Source: Mycolicibacterium gilvum | Lineage (GTDB): Bacteria > Actinomycetota > Actinomycetes > Mycobacteriales > Mycobacteriaceae | NCBI RefSeq assembly: GCF_900454025.1 | Contig: NZ_UGQM01000001.1 | Span: forward strand, 5,146,001-5,210,000 | Direction of reading: 5' to 3' | Length of the DNA stretch: 64,000 nucleotides | In this document: positions 28,689-38,205 of the stretch, piece by piece | Numbering within the stretch: the first letter of the stretch is position 1 | How the letters are laid out: the number at the start of each line of letters is the position of its first letter | Notes under the pieces: model-generated | The model's input: only the letters and a program-made list of their open reading frames with translations | What the model was told of the DNA's origin: nothing | Databases searched by the model: none | Translations under genes and position numbers: made by a program

Positions 28689-29597
28689 TCAGACCGGGTC
28701 CCCGAGCCCCATCGCCGCCGAAAAGCTCCGACCGGGATCTCTCTCAGCAAAGTAGCCCTGCAAAGTCCCCGACAACGCTGACGGGTCCCAGGCATCGCCG
28801 TCTGCGCTGAACTGCCGCTCCGCCGTCGGAGCCGCAATCAGGGTGACAGTCGGACCATAAACGATGAACAGCTGCCCGTTGACCCCTTCGGACGCCGGAG
28901 AAGCTAAGAATCGGACAAGGTTCACGACATGCTCGGGCGACAGCGGATCGACCGCACCGTCGGCAAGCTCCGGAGCGTCACCGAACACCCCGGCGGTCAT
29001 CGCCGTGCGCGCCCTCGGCGCGATCGCGTTCGCCCGTACCCCGAAGCGCTCCAGCGCACGGGCGGCCGACAACGTCAGCGCCGTGATACCGGCCTTGGCC
29101 GCGCCGTAGTTGGGCTGGCCGACGGGGCCGGACAGACCGGCCTCCGAGGAGGTGTTGATGATCCGCCCGTAGATGGTGCCATCCCCCTCCTTGGCTTTCG
29201 ACCGCCAGTAGGTGGCGGCGTTGCGGGTCAGCAGGAAGTGCCCGCGCAGATGCACCGCGATGACGGCGTCCCACTCCTCGTCGGTCATGTTGAACAGGAT
29301 GCGGTCGCGCGTGATCCCGGCGTTGTTCACCACGATCGCGAGACCGCCGAGGCCGTCGGCGGTCTCGACGAGCTCGTCGGCGGTGGATCGCTGGCTGATG
29401 TCGCCGGCTACCGCGACGCCCTTGGAGCCGGCCGACGAGATCTCGTCGAGCACATCGGACTTGTCGAGTGCCGCAGCCATGTCGTTGACGACGACGGTGG
29501 CACCCGCCTTGGCCAGGCCGATGGCCTCCGCGCGGCCGAGGCCCGCGGCTGCACCGGTGACGACGGCGACGCGGCCGGACAGATCATTCTGGGTCAA
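28689..29597 (-). CDS. hsd4A: Hsd4A-like 17-beta-HSD / steroid hydroxyacyl-CoA dehydrogenase (SDR)
   Basis: The 302-residue SDR has TGAAAGLG near residue 15, NNAG near 91, and catalytic Ser-YGAAK near 165. It matches Rv3502c in sequence character and position directly upstream of mce4. The family oxidises 17-beta-hydroxysteroids and 3-hydroxyacyl-CoA steroid side-chain intermediates. It is separated from yrbE4A by about 190 bp holding two KstR-type sites, and follows fdxD on the same strand, so it is likely transcribed from the fdxD promoter. Confidence 0.9.
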   Translation of the reverse strand: MTQNDLSGRVAVVTGAAAGLGRAEAIGLAKAGATVVVNDMAAALDKSDVLDEISSAGSKGVAVAGDISQRSTADELVETADGLGGLAIVVNNAGITRDRILFNMTDEEWDAVIAVHLRGHFLLTRNAATYWRSKAKEGDGTIYGRIINTSSEAGLSGPVGQPNYGAAKAGITALTLSAARALERFGVRANAIAPRARTAMTAGVFGDAPELADGAVDPLSPEHVVNLVRFLASPASEGVNGQLFIVYGPTVTLIAAPTAERQFSADGDAWDPSALSGTLQGYFAERDPGRSFSAAMGLGDPV

Positions 29598-29610
29598 CTT
29601 GCTACTACCT

Positions 29611-29802
29611 CTAGTCGTGTCGGATCAGGGCGGCGCGAGGGCATTCGGCGACGGCCTGGTCGGCCACCGCCTCCTCCGACTCGGGCACGGGGTCGGCCTT
29701 GACGACGGCATAGTCGTCGTCGTCGAGCTCGAACAGGTCGGGGGCTATTCCGACGCAGACGGCGTTGCCCTCGCAACGGTCGCGATCCACTTCCACTCGC
29801 AT
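29611..29802 (-). CDS. fdxD: 3Fe-4S ferredoxin FdxD
   Basis: The 63-residue ferredoxin has cysteines at 10, 16 and 54 (C-x5-C and CP) as in single 3Fe-4S ferredoxins, plus an acidic middle (LFELDDDDY). The ATG at 29802 has GGAGGAT 6 nt upstream; longer readings are not supported. It sits where Rv3503c does. It may serve the nearby P450s or other oxidoreductases as electron donor, which is inferred. Confidence 0.9.
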   Translation of the reverse strand: MRVEVDRDRCEGNAVCVGIAPDLFELDDDDYAVVKADPVPESEEAVADQAVAECPRAALIRHD

Positions 29803-29877
29803 CAGATCCTCCTTCGTCCGGGCTGCCGGTCCGATCATGCCGGGCTCACAGTGTGACACCACTCTGGACCCCAACAC

Positions 29878-29891
29878 TAGAACGTGTTACA
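29878..29891. promoter_or_regulatory. KstR-type operator between fdxD and fadE26
   Basis: TAGAACGTGTTACA matches TNNAACNNGTTNNA. It lies in the divergent gap of fdxD (minus) and fadE26 (plus) and can control both. TAGTGT at its edge is a -10 candidate for the fdxD direction. Confidence 0.85.
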
Positions 29892-29972
29892 ACCGGGGAA
29901 CACCCGAGGTGCGCCTGCACGACCCGGGGCTGCCCCCGAACCCAGGCTCTGAAGACAAGTGAGGACGACGCG

Positions 29973-31154
29973 ATGCGGATCGGCTACACCCCCGAGCAGG
30001 AGGAGTTGCGTCGCGAACTGCGGTCGTACTTCACCAAGCTCATGACCCCCGAGCGCGCCGAGGCACTGGCCGCCAGCGACGGCGAGATGGGCCGCGGCAA
30101 CGTCTACCGCGAGACCGTCGCGCAGATGGGCAAGGACGGCTGGCTGACGCTGTCGTGGCCCGAGGAGTTCGGCGGACAGGCCCGCCCGCCGATGGACGGG
30201 CTGATCTTCAACGACGAGGCCGCGATCGCCAACGTCCCCGTTCCGTTCCTGACGATCAACAGCGTCGCGCCGACGATCATGCACTTCGGCACCGAGGAGC
30301 AGAAGAAGTTCTTCCTGCCGCGGATCGCCAAGGGAGACCTGCACTTCTCGATCGGGTACTCCGAACCGGGCGCCGGCACCGACCTCGCGTCCCTGCGCAC
30401 CACCGCGGTGCACGACGGTGACGACTACGTGATCAACGGCCAGAAGATGTGGACCAGCCTGATCGCCTACGCCGACTACGTGTGGCTGGCCGTGCGCACC
30501 AACCAGGAAGCCAAGAAGCACCGCGGCATCTCGATGCTCATCGTGCCGACGACCGCCGAGGGCTTCTCCTGGACACCGGTGCACACCGTCTCCGGTGTCG
30601 ACACCAGCGCCACCTACTACCAGGACGTCCGGGTGCCGAAATCGGCACTGGTCGGCGAGGAGAACGGCGGCTGGAAGCTCGTCACCAACCAGCTCAACCA
30701 CGAGCGCGTCGCGCTGGTGTCCGCTCAGCCGATCTTCGTCGCCCTCAACGGCGTCCGCGAGTGGGCGCAGAACACCAAGGACGTGCACGGCAATCGGGTG
30801 ATCGATTCCGAATGGGTGCAGCTGAACCTTGCCCGCGTGCACGCCAAAGCCGAAGTCCTCAAGCTGATCAACTGGGAACTCGCCTCCTCGACCGACACCG
30901 CCCCGTCACCGGCGGACGCGTCGGCGGCCAAGGTGTTCGGCACCGAACTGGCCACCGAGGCCTACCGCCTGCTGATGGAGGTGCTGGGCACCGCCGCCAC
31001 GTTGCGCACCAACTCCCCGGGGGCGGTGCTGCGGGGCCGCATCGAGCGGATGCACAGGTCGTGCCTGATCCTGACGTTCGGCGGCGGTACCAACGAGATT
31101 CAGCGTGACATCATCGGCATGGTCGCCCTCGGCCTGCCCCGAGTGAACCGGTAA
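29973..31154 (+). CDS. fadE26: Steroid acyl-CoA dehydrogenase subunit FadE26 (ChsE4-like)
   Basis: The 393-residue acyl-CoA dehydrogenase has an N-terminal helical domain, the FAD/substrate middle domain (IGYSEPGAGTDLASLRT, KMWTSLIAYADYVWLAVR) and a C-terminal helical domain with FGGGTNEIQRDIIG. In M. tuberculosis FadE26 and FadE27 form a heterotetramer that dehydrogenates the C26-CoA cholesterol side chain. FadE27 follows 9 bp later. The ATG at 29973 has GAGGA upstream. Confidence 0.93.
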   Translation: MRIGYTPEQEELRRELRSYFTKLMTPERAEALAASDGEMGRGNVYRETVAQMGKDGWLTLSWPEEFGGQARPPMDGLIFNDEAAIANVPVPFLTINSVAPTIMHFGTEEQKKFFLPRIAKGDLHFSIGYSEPGAGTDLASLRTTAVHDGDDYVINGQKMWTSLIAYADYVWLAVRTNQEAKKHRGISMLIVPTTAEGFSWTPVHTVSGVDTSATYYQDVRVPKSALVGEENGGWKLVTNQLNHERVALVSAQPIFVALNGVREWAQNTKDVHGNRVIDSEWVQLNLARVHAKAEVLKLINWELASSTDTAPSPADASAAKVFGTELATEAYRLLMEVLGTAATLRTNSPGAVLRGRIERMHRSCLILTFGGGTNEIQRDIIGMVALGLPRVNR

Positions 31155-31163
31155 GGAATCCCC

Positions 31164-32273
31164 ATGGACTTCACCACCACCGAAGCCAGCGAGGACCTCG
31201 GCGGCCTCGTGCGGACGATCACCGAATCGGTGTGCACGCCGGAGCATCAGCGCGAACTCGACGGGCTCGGTCCCGACGCCGGCGGCCGGTTCGACAAGAC
31301 GCTGTGGAGCAAGCTGATCGACGCCGATGTGCTGTCGACGACGGCTCCGGAGTCGGTGGGCGGCGGCGGTTTCGGCGTTCTCGAAGAGGTCGCGGTGCTG
31401 GTGGCGCTCGGCCGCCAGCTCGCCGCGGTCCCGTACCTCGAATCCGTGGTGCTGGGCGCGGGTGCGCTCGCGCGGTTCGGGGCCGACGGACTCCAGCAGC
31501 AGTGGGCGGCACCGGCCGTCACGGGCGACAAGGTGCTCACCGTCGCACTCGACGGCGAGATGGGCGAGGGCCCGGTGCGCGCCACCACCACCGCCGACGG
31601 CGTGACCTTGACCGGGACCAGGACCCAGGTCCCGTTCGCCGTCGGCGCAGACGCGTTCCTGGTGCCGGCCGAAACCGATTCCGGTGTCGCGGTGTTCCTC
31701 GTCGCCGCAGCCGACGCCGGAGTCACGGTGACCCCGCTGGACACCACCGGCCACGGCAGCGTCGCCGCGCTGGACCTGCAGGGCGTCGGCATCACCGGCG
31801 ACCGTCGCGTCGGCGGCTCCGAGGTGCTCGACTGGCTGGTCACCCGCAATGCCCTGGCGCGCAGCGCCTATCAGCTCGGTGTGGTGGAGCGGGCGCTCGA
31901 GTTGACCGCCCAGTACGCCCGCGAACGCGAACAGTTCGACCGGCCGATCGGCAGCTTCCAGGCGGTGTCGTCGCGCCTGGCCGACGGCTACATCGACATC
32001 AAGGGCCTGCGGCTGACCGTGACGCAGGCCGCGTGGCGGGTGTCGGAGGATCTGCCCGCCGACGTCGACGTCGCCAGCGCCGCGTTCTGGGCCGCCGAAG
32101 CCGGCCACCGGGTGGCGCACACCGCGGTGCATGTGCACGGGGGTGTCGGTATCGACATCGACCATCCGGTGCACCGGTACTTCCTGGCCGCCAAGCAGAC
32201 CGAGTTCGCGGTCGGCGGGGCCACCGGGCAGCTGCTGCGCATCGGCCGCGAGCTGGCCGACACCCCGGCCTGA
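31164..32273 (+). CDS. fadE27: Steroid acyl-CoA dehydrogenase subunit FadE27 (ChsE5-like)
   Basis: The 369-residue ACAD-fold protein is the partner of FadE26. It shows the C-terminal helices YAREREQFDRPIGSFQAV and HVHGGVGIDIDHPVHRYF, but a reduced middle domain compared with homotetrameric enzymes. That asymmetry is characteristic of the two-subunit steroid dehydrogenases. Spacing to both neighbours is under 10 bp, so it is in one operon with fadE26 and fadD17. Confidence 0.92.
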   Translation: MDFTTTEASEDLGGLVRTITESVCTPEHQRELDGLGPDAGGRFDKTLWSKLIDADVLSTTAPESVGGGGFGVLEEVAVLVALGRQLAAVPYLESVVLGAGALARFGADGLQQQWAAPAVTGDKVLTVALDGEMGEGPVRATTTADGVTLTGTRTQVPFAVGADAFLVPAETDSGVAVFLVAAADAGVTVTPLDTTGHGSVAALDLQGVGITGDRRVGGSEVLDWLVTRNALARSAYQLGVVERALELTAQYAREREQFDRPIGSFQAVSSRLADGYIDIKGLRLTVTQAAWRVSEDLPADVDVASAAFWAAEAGHRVAHTAVHVHGGVGIDIDHPVHRYFLAAKQTEFAVGGATGQLLRIGRELADTPA

Positions 32274-32280
32274 CGGCACG

Positions 32281-33819
32281 GTGACCGCACCCGCACCGAC
32301 CGTCTCAGCGCTGCTGTCGGCCCTGTCCGACGTCGACGACCGGGGCGTGCACTCGATCGATCCCGGAAGCGCGGTCACGTCGTTCATCAGCTGGCGCAAC
32401 CACATCCGCGACGGCGCCACGCTGGCGTCGGCGTTGCGGTCTCGCCTGGACCCCGACCGACCCGGCCATGTCGGCGTCCTGCTGGGCAACACCCCGTTCT
32501 TCGGCACGGTGCTGGCCGCCGCGGCGCTGTCGGGCATCGTGCCGGTCGGACTGAACCCGACCCGCCGCGGTGATGCGCTGAGGCGCGACGCCGACCACGC
32601 CGACTGCCAGTTCGTCCTGGCCGACGCCGAGAACGTCGCACAGTGCGGCGGCCTTTCGGGACTCGACGTCATCGACGTCGAGTCGGAGGCCTTCGCCGAG
32701 GAGCTGTCCGCCCACCGCGGCGCGGACGCCGGGTTCATCGAGCCCGATCCCGAAGATCTGTTCATGCTGATCTTCACCTCGGGCACCAGCGGTGACCCGA
32801 AGGCGGTGCGGTGCACACACGAGAAGGTCGCGCTCCCCGGGCTGATGCTCGCCGAACGCTTCGGACTGGGGCCGGCGGACACGTGCTATCTGTCGATGCC
32901 GCTGTTCCACTCCAACGCGATCATGGCGGGGTGGGCTCCTGCCGTCGCCGCGGGGGCGTCGATCGCGTTGCGGCGCAAATTCTCGGCGTCGCAGTTCATT
33001 CCGGACATCAGGCGCTTCGGCGCGACCTACGCCAACTACGTCGGCAAACCGCTGTCCTACATCTTGGCCACGCCACAGCTTCCCGACGACGCCGACAACC
33101 CGTTGCGCATCGCCTACGGAAATGAAGGCGCCCCAAGGGATCTCAGCAGGTTCGCCGAACGGTTCGCGGTCCGGGTCGTCGACGGCTTCGGGTCCAGCGA
33201 GGGCGGAGTGTCGATCGCACGCACCCCTGACACCCCCGAAGGCGCACTGGGACCGCTGACCGGCGGCGTCACCATCCTCGACGTCGATACCGGCGCCGAA
33301 TGCCCGCCCGGCGTGATCGGCGAGTTGGTCAACACCGACGGCCCGGGCCAGTTCCGCGGATACTACAAGGATCCCGAAGCCGAAGCCGACCGGATGCGCG
33401 GCGGGATCTACCACAGCGGTGACCTCGCCTACCGCGACGAGGACGGTTACGCGTATTTCGCCGGGCGACTGGGCGACTGGATGCGTGTCGACGGGGAGAA
33501 CATCGGCACCGCGCCGATCGAGCGAATCCTGATGCGCTTTCCCGGAGTGGCCGAGGCGGCGGTCTATCCGATACCGGACCCCGCCGTCGGCGATCAGGTG
33601 ATGGCCGCCCTCGTGATGTGCGAGGGCGCTCCGTTCGAAGCTGCCGCGTTCACCGAGTTCCTCAGCGCACAAGCCGATCTCGGCCCGAAGCAGTGGCCTC
33701 GATTCGTCCGCGTCGCACCGGCACTCCCCCGCACCGAGACGTTCAAGGTGCTCAAGCGCCGACTCTCCGCCGAGGGGGTCGACTGCCCGGACCCCGTTCA
33801 CCCGATCGTGCGGCCGTGA
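32281..33819 (+). CDS. fadD17: Steroid-CoA ligase FadD17
   Basis: The 512-residue adenylate-forming ligase has the P-loop-like FTSGTSGDPKAVRCTHEK near residue 165, GFGSSEGGVS near 305, YHSGDLAYRDEDGYAYFAGR near 380 and a C-terminal lysine region (ETFKVLKRRL). FadD17 of M. tuberculosis activates steroids with shortened side chains. It sits after fadE26/27 exactly as Rv3504-Rv3506. The stop overlaps the next ligase by GTGA. Confidence 0.9.
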   Translation: MTAPAPTVSALLSALSDVDDRGVHSIDPGSAVTSFISWRNHIRDGATLASALRSRLDPDRPGHVGVLLGNTPFFGTVLAAAALSGIVPVGLNPTRRGDALRRDADHADCQFVLADAENVAQCGGLSGLDVIDVESEAFAEELSAHRGADAGFIEPDPEDLFMLIFTSGTSGDPKAVRCTHEKVALPGLMLAERFGLGPADTCYLSMPLFHSNAIMAGWAPAVAAGASIALRRKFSASQFIPDIRRFGATYANYVGKPLSYILATPQLPDDADNPLRIAYGNEGAPRDLSRFAERFAVRVVDGFGSSEGGVSIARTPDTPEGALGPLTGGVTILDVDTGAECPPGVIGELVNTDGPGQFRGYYKDPEAEADRMRGGIYHSGDLAYRDEDGYAYFAGRLGDWMRVDGENIGTAPIERILMRFPGVAEAAVYPIPDPAVGDQVMAALVMCEGAPFEAAAFTEFLSAQADLGPKQWPRFVRVAPALPRTETFKVLKRRLSAEGVDCPDPVHPIVRP

Positions 33820-35489
33820 GGGACCTGCGCCGCACCGATGTGGCGACGATGCTCCTGGACCGGGCGGGCGACCAGCATCTCGGTGTGCTCACCCGCGAAC
33901 GGGACTGGACGTGGGACCAGGTGGTCCGGGAGTCCGCCGCGCGGGCGTCTCTGGCCACCCGCCTCCTCGACGGCGTGCCCGGGCCCTTCCATGTCGGGAT
34001 CCTGCTTGCGAACGTGCCGGACTTCGTCTTCTGGCTCGGTGGTGCGGCACTGGCCGGCGCCACCGTCGTGGGGCTCAATCCCACCCGGGGCACAGCCGAT
34101 CTCGCCGCCGACATCCGGCACGCGGACTGCCGGCTCATCGTCACCGACTCCGTGGGCGCGCAACGGTTGCGTGGCATCGGTCACGGCGTGCCCGATGACC
34201 GGGTGCTGGTCGTGGACGATCCCGAGTATCGGCGGGCGCTTGAGGCGTGTGCCACCGAACCCGCCGTGGCCGCGGGTGTCGGCGCCTCCTCGCTGTTCCT
34301 GCTGCTGTTCACCTCGGGGACCACCGGGGCGTCGAAGGCCGTCAAGTGCAGCCAGGGGCGTCTGGCCAGGATCGCGTATGTCGCGACCGAGAAGTTCGGC
34401 CATCACCGCGGCGATGTCGACTACTGCTGCATGCCGCTGTTCCACGGCAACGCGCTCATGGCGTTGTGGGCGCCGGCACTGGCCAACGGTGCGACGGTGT
34501 GCCTGACGCCGTCCTTCTCGGCATCCCGGTTCCTGTCCGACATCAGGTATTTCGGCGCGACGTTCTTCACCTATGTCGGCAAGGCACTGGCCTACCTGAT
34601 GGCCACCCCCGAGCAGGCCGACGACTCGGACAACACCCTCACCCGCGGATTCGGCACCGAGGCCTCGCCCGAGGACCAGGCCGAGTTCCGCCGCCGGTTC
34701 GGCGCGGAGCTTCACGAAGGGTACGGCTCCAGCGAGGGCGGCGCGCTGGCCACCCCGGACCCTGCAGCACCGGCGACCGCGCTCGGCAGGCCGGCCCACG
34801 AGGACGTGGTGGTCGTCGATCCGGCGACGCTGAAGCCCTGTGCCCCAGCGGTTCTCGACCCCCGGGGCCGGGTCACGAATGCTGACGACGCCATCGGCGA
34901 GATCGTCGATCGGCGCGGCGCCAGGGACTTCGAGGGCTATTACCGCAACGACGCCGCGGACGCCGACAGGGTGCGCAACGGCTGGTACTGGTCGGGCGAT
35001 CTGGGCTATGTCGACCGCGACGGGTTCCTGTACTTCGCGGGGCGCAGGGGTGACTGGATCCGGGTGGACGGTGAGAACACCTCGGCGCTGACGATCGAGC
35101 GGGTGCTGCGCAGGCACCCCGAGGTGATCGCGGCGGCGGTCTACGGTGTGCCGGATCCGCGGTCGGGCGATCAGGTGATGGCCGCCGTCGAGGTCGCCGA
35201 ACCCGGATCCTTCGACATCAACGCGTTCGTGGACTTTCTCGTAGGCCAGGACGATCTGGGCGCCAAGGGTTTTCCCAGGTTGTTGCGGGTGTCGGCGCGC
35301 CTGCCCGCGACCGGGTCGAACAAGGTGCTCAAACGGGAACTGCAGACGCAGCGCTGGCACACCGACGAGGCCGTGTACCGATGGTCGGGCCGGGGACGTC
35401 CGCGGTACCGCTTGATGACCGCCGACGACCGCGCCGCGCTCGACGAGGAGTTCGTGACACACGGAAGGGCCCACCATGGCACCACTTGA
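33816..35489 (+). CDS. Second FadD17-type acyl-CoA ligase, tandem paralog
   Basis: The 557-residue ligase resembles FadD17 (FTSGTTGASKAVKCSQGR, YGSSEGGALATP, YWSGDLGYVDRDGFLYFAGR, TGSNKVLKRELQ) but has an insertion before the GD motif and a longer C-terminus. It starts at GTG 33816, overlapping fadD17 by 4 bp. Such adjacency indicates tandem duplication with divergence of substrate. It precedes the KstD-like and KshA genes in one transcription unit, so it may activate a particular steroid acid. Confidence 0.85.
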   Translation: MRDLRRTDVATMLLDRAGDQHLGVLTRERDWTWDQVVRESAARASLATRLLDGVPGPFHVGILLANVPDFVFWLGGAALAGATVVGLNPTRGTADLAADIRHADCRLIVTDSVGAQRLRGIGHGVPDDRVLVVDDPEYRRALEACATEPAVAAGVGASSLFLLLFTSGTTGASKAVKCSQGRLARIAYVATEKFGHHRGDVDYCCMPLFHGNALMALWAPALANGATVCLTPSFSASRFLSDIRYFGATFFTYVGKALAYLMATPEQADDSDNTLTRGFGTEASPEDQAEFRRRFGAELHEGYGSSEGGALATPDPAAPATALGRPAHEDVVVVDPATLKPCAPAVLDPRGRVTNADDAIGEIVDRRGARDFEGYYRNDAADADRVRNGWYWSGDLGYVDRDGFLYFAGRRGDWIRVDGENTSALTIERVLRRHPEVIAAAVYGVPDPRSGDQVMAAVEVAEPGSFDINAFVDFLVGQDDLGAKGFPRLLRVSARLPATGSNKVLKRELQTQRWHTDEAVYRWSGRGRPRYRLMTADDRAALDEEFVTHGRAHHGTT

Positions 35490-37068
35490 GAGCCCAGGCG
35501 AGAAACCTACGACCACCTGGGACGAGGTCACCGACGTCCTCGTCGCCGGATCGGGCGCCGGCGGGGTGACCGGCGCGTACACCGCGGCCCGCGAGGGACT
35601 CGACGTGATCCTGGTGGAGGCCACCGAGAAGTTCGGCGGCACCACGGCCTATTCGGGCGGCGGCGGGATGTGGTTCCCGTGCAATCCGGTTCTGATGCGC
35701 GCCGGCGTCGACGACACCATCGAGGATGCGCTGGAGTACTACACATCCGTCGTCGGGGACCGCACACCGCGGGCGCTGCAGGAGACCTACGTCCGCAGCG
35801 GTGCACCGCTGGTCGAGTACCTGGAAGCCGATGAGCTGATCAACTTCTCGCTGTTGCCGTGGCCCGACTACTTCGGTGCGGCGCCCAAGGCGAGGGCCGA
35901 CGGCATGCGCCACATCGCCGCCAAACCGTGGAAGGTGGCCGCCGCGCCGCATCTGCGGGAACTCGTCCGCGGGCCTCTCGACTCCGACCGGCTCGGCGCC
36001 CCGCAGCCGGACGACTACTTCGTGGGCGGCCGCGCGCTGATCGCGCGTCTGCTGGCCGCCGCGCAGCGCCATCCGAACTCGTCGGCGAGGCTGAACACCG
36101 CGCTGGTCGAGCTGGTCGTGGAGGACGGTGCGGTGGTCGGGGCCGTCGTCGACGCCGACGGCGAGCGCCGCTCCATTCGGACCCGGCGCGGAGTCCTGCT
36201 CGCCGCAGGGGGTTTCGAGCACAACGACGACATGCGAGCACGCTACGGAGTGCCGGGCAGCTCCCGGGACACCATGGGGCCGTGGGGTAATCGCGGGCTC
36301 GCACACCAGGCCGGCATCGCGGTCGGCGCCGACACCGACCTGATGGACCAGGCGTGGTGGTCCCCCGGACTGACACACCCGGACGGGACGTCGGCATTCG
36401 CGTTGTGGTTCACCGGCGGCATCTTCGTCGACGACCACGGCAGGCGGTTCGTCAACGAGTCGGCGGCCTACGACCGGCTCGGTCGTGCCGTCCTGGCGGC
36501 CGTGGACGACGGTCGGGTCACCCTGCCGTTCTGGATGATCTACGACTCCGCGGGGGACAGAGACGGGGTCGTACCTCCCGTCAAGGCCACCAACGTGTCG
36601 ATGGTGGAGCCCGAGAAGTACATCGCTGCGGGGTTGTGGCGCAGCGCGGACACCCTCGAGGAGCTTGCAGTCCAGATCGGTGTGCCGCCGGACAATCTCG
36701 TCGATTCGGTGGCTCGCTTCAACGACTTCGTCCGCCGTGGTGTCGACGAGGATTTCGGTCGCGGCGACGAACCCTACGACCGCGCGTTCTCCGGCGGTGT
36801 ACCGCCGCTGTACGCGATCGAGAAGGGGCCTTTCCACGCCGCCGCGTTCGGGGTCTCCGATCTGGGCACCAAAGGCGGATTGCGTACCGATACCGCTGCG
36901 CGCGTCCTCGACCGGGCGGACAATGTGATCCCGGGGCTGTACGCGGCCGGCAACACGATGGCCGCGCCCAGCGGCACCGTCTATCCGGGCGGCGGCAACC
37001 CGATCGGTACCAGCATGGTCTTCAGTCACCTGGCCGTGCTGGACATGGTGAAAGGAACCACACCGTGA
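35476..37068 (+). CDS. KstD-like 3-ketosteroid delta-1-dehydrogenase, FAD dependent
   Basis: The 530-residue flavoprotein has an N-terminal dinucleotide motif VLVAGSGAGG (residues 21-30), GGTTAYSGGGGMWFP, and a C-terminal YPGGGNPIGTSMVFS segment that carries the conserved Tyr-Gly catalytic neighbourhood of KstD. The enzyme introduces the C1-C2 double bond in ring A. It is followed by kshA in a GTGA overlap; together the two reactions open ring B. It is distinct in position from kstD Rv3537, so is probably an additional isoenzyme. Confidence 0.87.
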   Translation: MAPLESPGEKPTTTWDEVTDVLVAGSGAGGVTGAYTAAREGLDVILVEATEKFGGTTAYSGGGGMWFPCNPVLMRAGVDDTIEDALEYYTSVVGDRTPRALQETYVRSGAPLVEYLEADELINFSLLPWPDYFGAAPKARADGMRHIAAKPWKVAAAPHLRELVRGPLDSDRLGAPQPDDYFVGGRALIARLLAAAQRHPNSSARLNTALVELVVEDGAVVGAVVDADGERRSIRTRRGVLLAAGGFEHNDDMRARYGVPGSSRDTMGPWGNRGLAHQAGIAVGADTDLMDQAWWSPGLTHPDGTSAFALWFTGGIFVDDHGRRFVNESAAYDRLGRAVLAAVDDGRVTLPFWMIYDSAGDRDGVVPPVKATNVSMVEPEKYIAAGLWRSADTLEELAVQIGVPPDNLVDSVARFNDFVRRGVDEDFGRGDEPYDRAFSGGVPPLYAIEKGPFHAAAFGVSDLGTKGGLRTDTAARVLDRADNVIPGLYAAGNTMAAPSGTVYPGGGNPIGTSMVFSHLAVLDMVKGTTP

Positions 37069-38195
37069 GCGGTGCAGCGACAGACGTCCGCCATATCGAC
37101 ACGGGTCAGGCCATGACGCGATTCGCCCGCGGATGGCACTGCCTCGGGCTCGCGGATTCGTTCCGTGACGGAGCGCCCCACGGCATCAACGCGTTCGGCA
37201 CCATGCTGGTCGTCTTCGCCGACTCCCGCGGCAACCTCGCGGTACTGGACGGCTACTGCCGCCACATGGGCGGCAACCTCGCCCAGGGCACCATCAAGGG
37301 CGACGAGGTCGCCTGCCCGTTCCACGACTGGCGCTGGGGCGGCGACGGCAGATGCACGCTCGTCCCCTATGCCAAACGCACCCCCCGCCTGGCCCGCACC
37401 CGCGCCTGGCACACCACCGAGGTCAACGGCCAGCTTCTGGTGTGGCACGACCCGGAGGGCTCCGCCCCTGCCACCGAACTGATTCCGCCGACGATCGAGG
37501 GTTACGACGAGGGACGCTGGTCGCCGTGGCAGTGGAGTTCGGTGCTCATCGAGGGCGCGCACTGCCGCGAGATCGTCGACAACAACGTCGACATGGCGCA
37601 CTTCTTCTACATCCACCACGCGTACCCGACGTACTTCAAGAACGTCATCGAAGGACACACCGCCAGCCAGTTCATGGAGTCCAAGCCGCGGCCGGACTTC
37701 ACGCCCAACCCGGAAAAGCTCTGGGAAGGAACGTATCTGCGGTCGGAGGCAACCTACTTCGGACCGGCGTACATGATCAACTGGCTGCACAACGACCTCG
37801 CGCCGGAGTTCACCGTCGAGGTCGCGCTGATCAACTGCCACTACCCGGTGACCCATTCGTCGTTCATGCTGCAGTGGGGCGTGGCCGTCCAGGAGATGCC
37901 GGGCCTTCCCGCCGACAAGGCCGAGAAGCTGGCGTCGGCGATGAGTCGCTCGTTCGGTGAGGGCTTCCTCGAAGACGTGGAGATCTGGAAGAACAAGTCA
38001 CCGATCGAGAACCCGTTGCTGACCGAGGAGGACGGGCCGGTGTACCAGCACCGCCGCTGGTACCACCAGTTCTACGTCGATGCCGCCGACGTCACCGCGG
38101 ACATGACCGACCGCTACGAGCAGGAGGTCGACACCACCCACGCCAACGTGTTGTGGCAGCGGGAGGTCGACGAGAACATGGCCGCGCGGGGGTAA
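37065..38195 (+). CDS. kshA: KshA, oxygenase of 3-ketosteroid 9-alpha-hydroxylase (copy 1)
   Basis: The 376-residue Rieske oxygenase has the cluster ligands Cys65, His67, Cys84 and His87 (CRH ... CPFH), and the mononuclear iron motif DNNVDMAHFFYIHH. It hydroxylates steroids at C9 with the reductase KshB, which is not in the window. The GTG start overlaps the kstD-like stop. A second kshA (52010) shares a strikingly similar Rieske-coding stretch. The ligase-KstD-KshA order suggests a dedicated branch for certain steroids. Confidence 0.93.
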   Translation: MSGAATDVRHIDTGQAMTRFARGWHCLGLADSFRDGAPHGINAFGTMLVVFADSRGNLAVLDGYCRHMGGNLAQGTIKGDEVACPFHDWRWGGDGRCTLVPYAKRTPRLARTRAWHTTEVNGQLLVWHDPEGSAPATELIPPTIEGYDEGRWSPWQWSSVLIEGAHCREIVDNNVDMAHFFYIHHAYPTYFKNVIEGHTASQFMESKPRPDFTPNPEKLWEGTYLRSEATYFGPAYMINWLHNDLAPEFTVEVALINCHYPVTHSSFMLQWGVAVQEMPGLPADKAEKLASAMSRSFGEGFLEDVEIWKNKSPIENPLLTEEDGPVYQHRRWYHQFYVDAADVTADMTDRYEQEVDTTHANVLWQREVDENMAARG

Positions 38196-38205
38196 ACCAC
38201 CGAAA

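Noticed and set aside
38120..38160. AACGTGTT in the end of kshA copy 1 as a KstR site
   Set aside because: The outer T and A of the consensus are missing and the match lies inside coding sequence.
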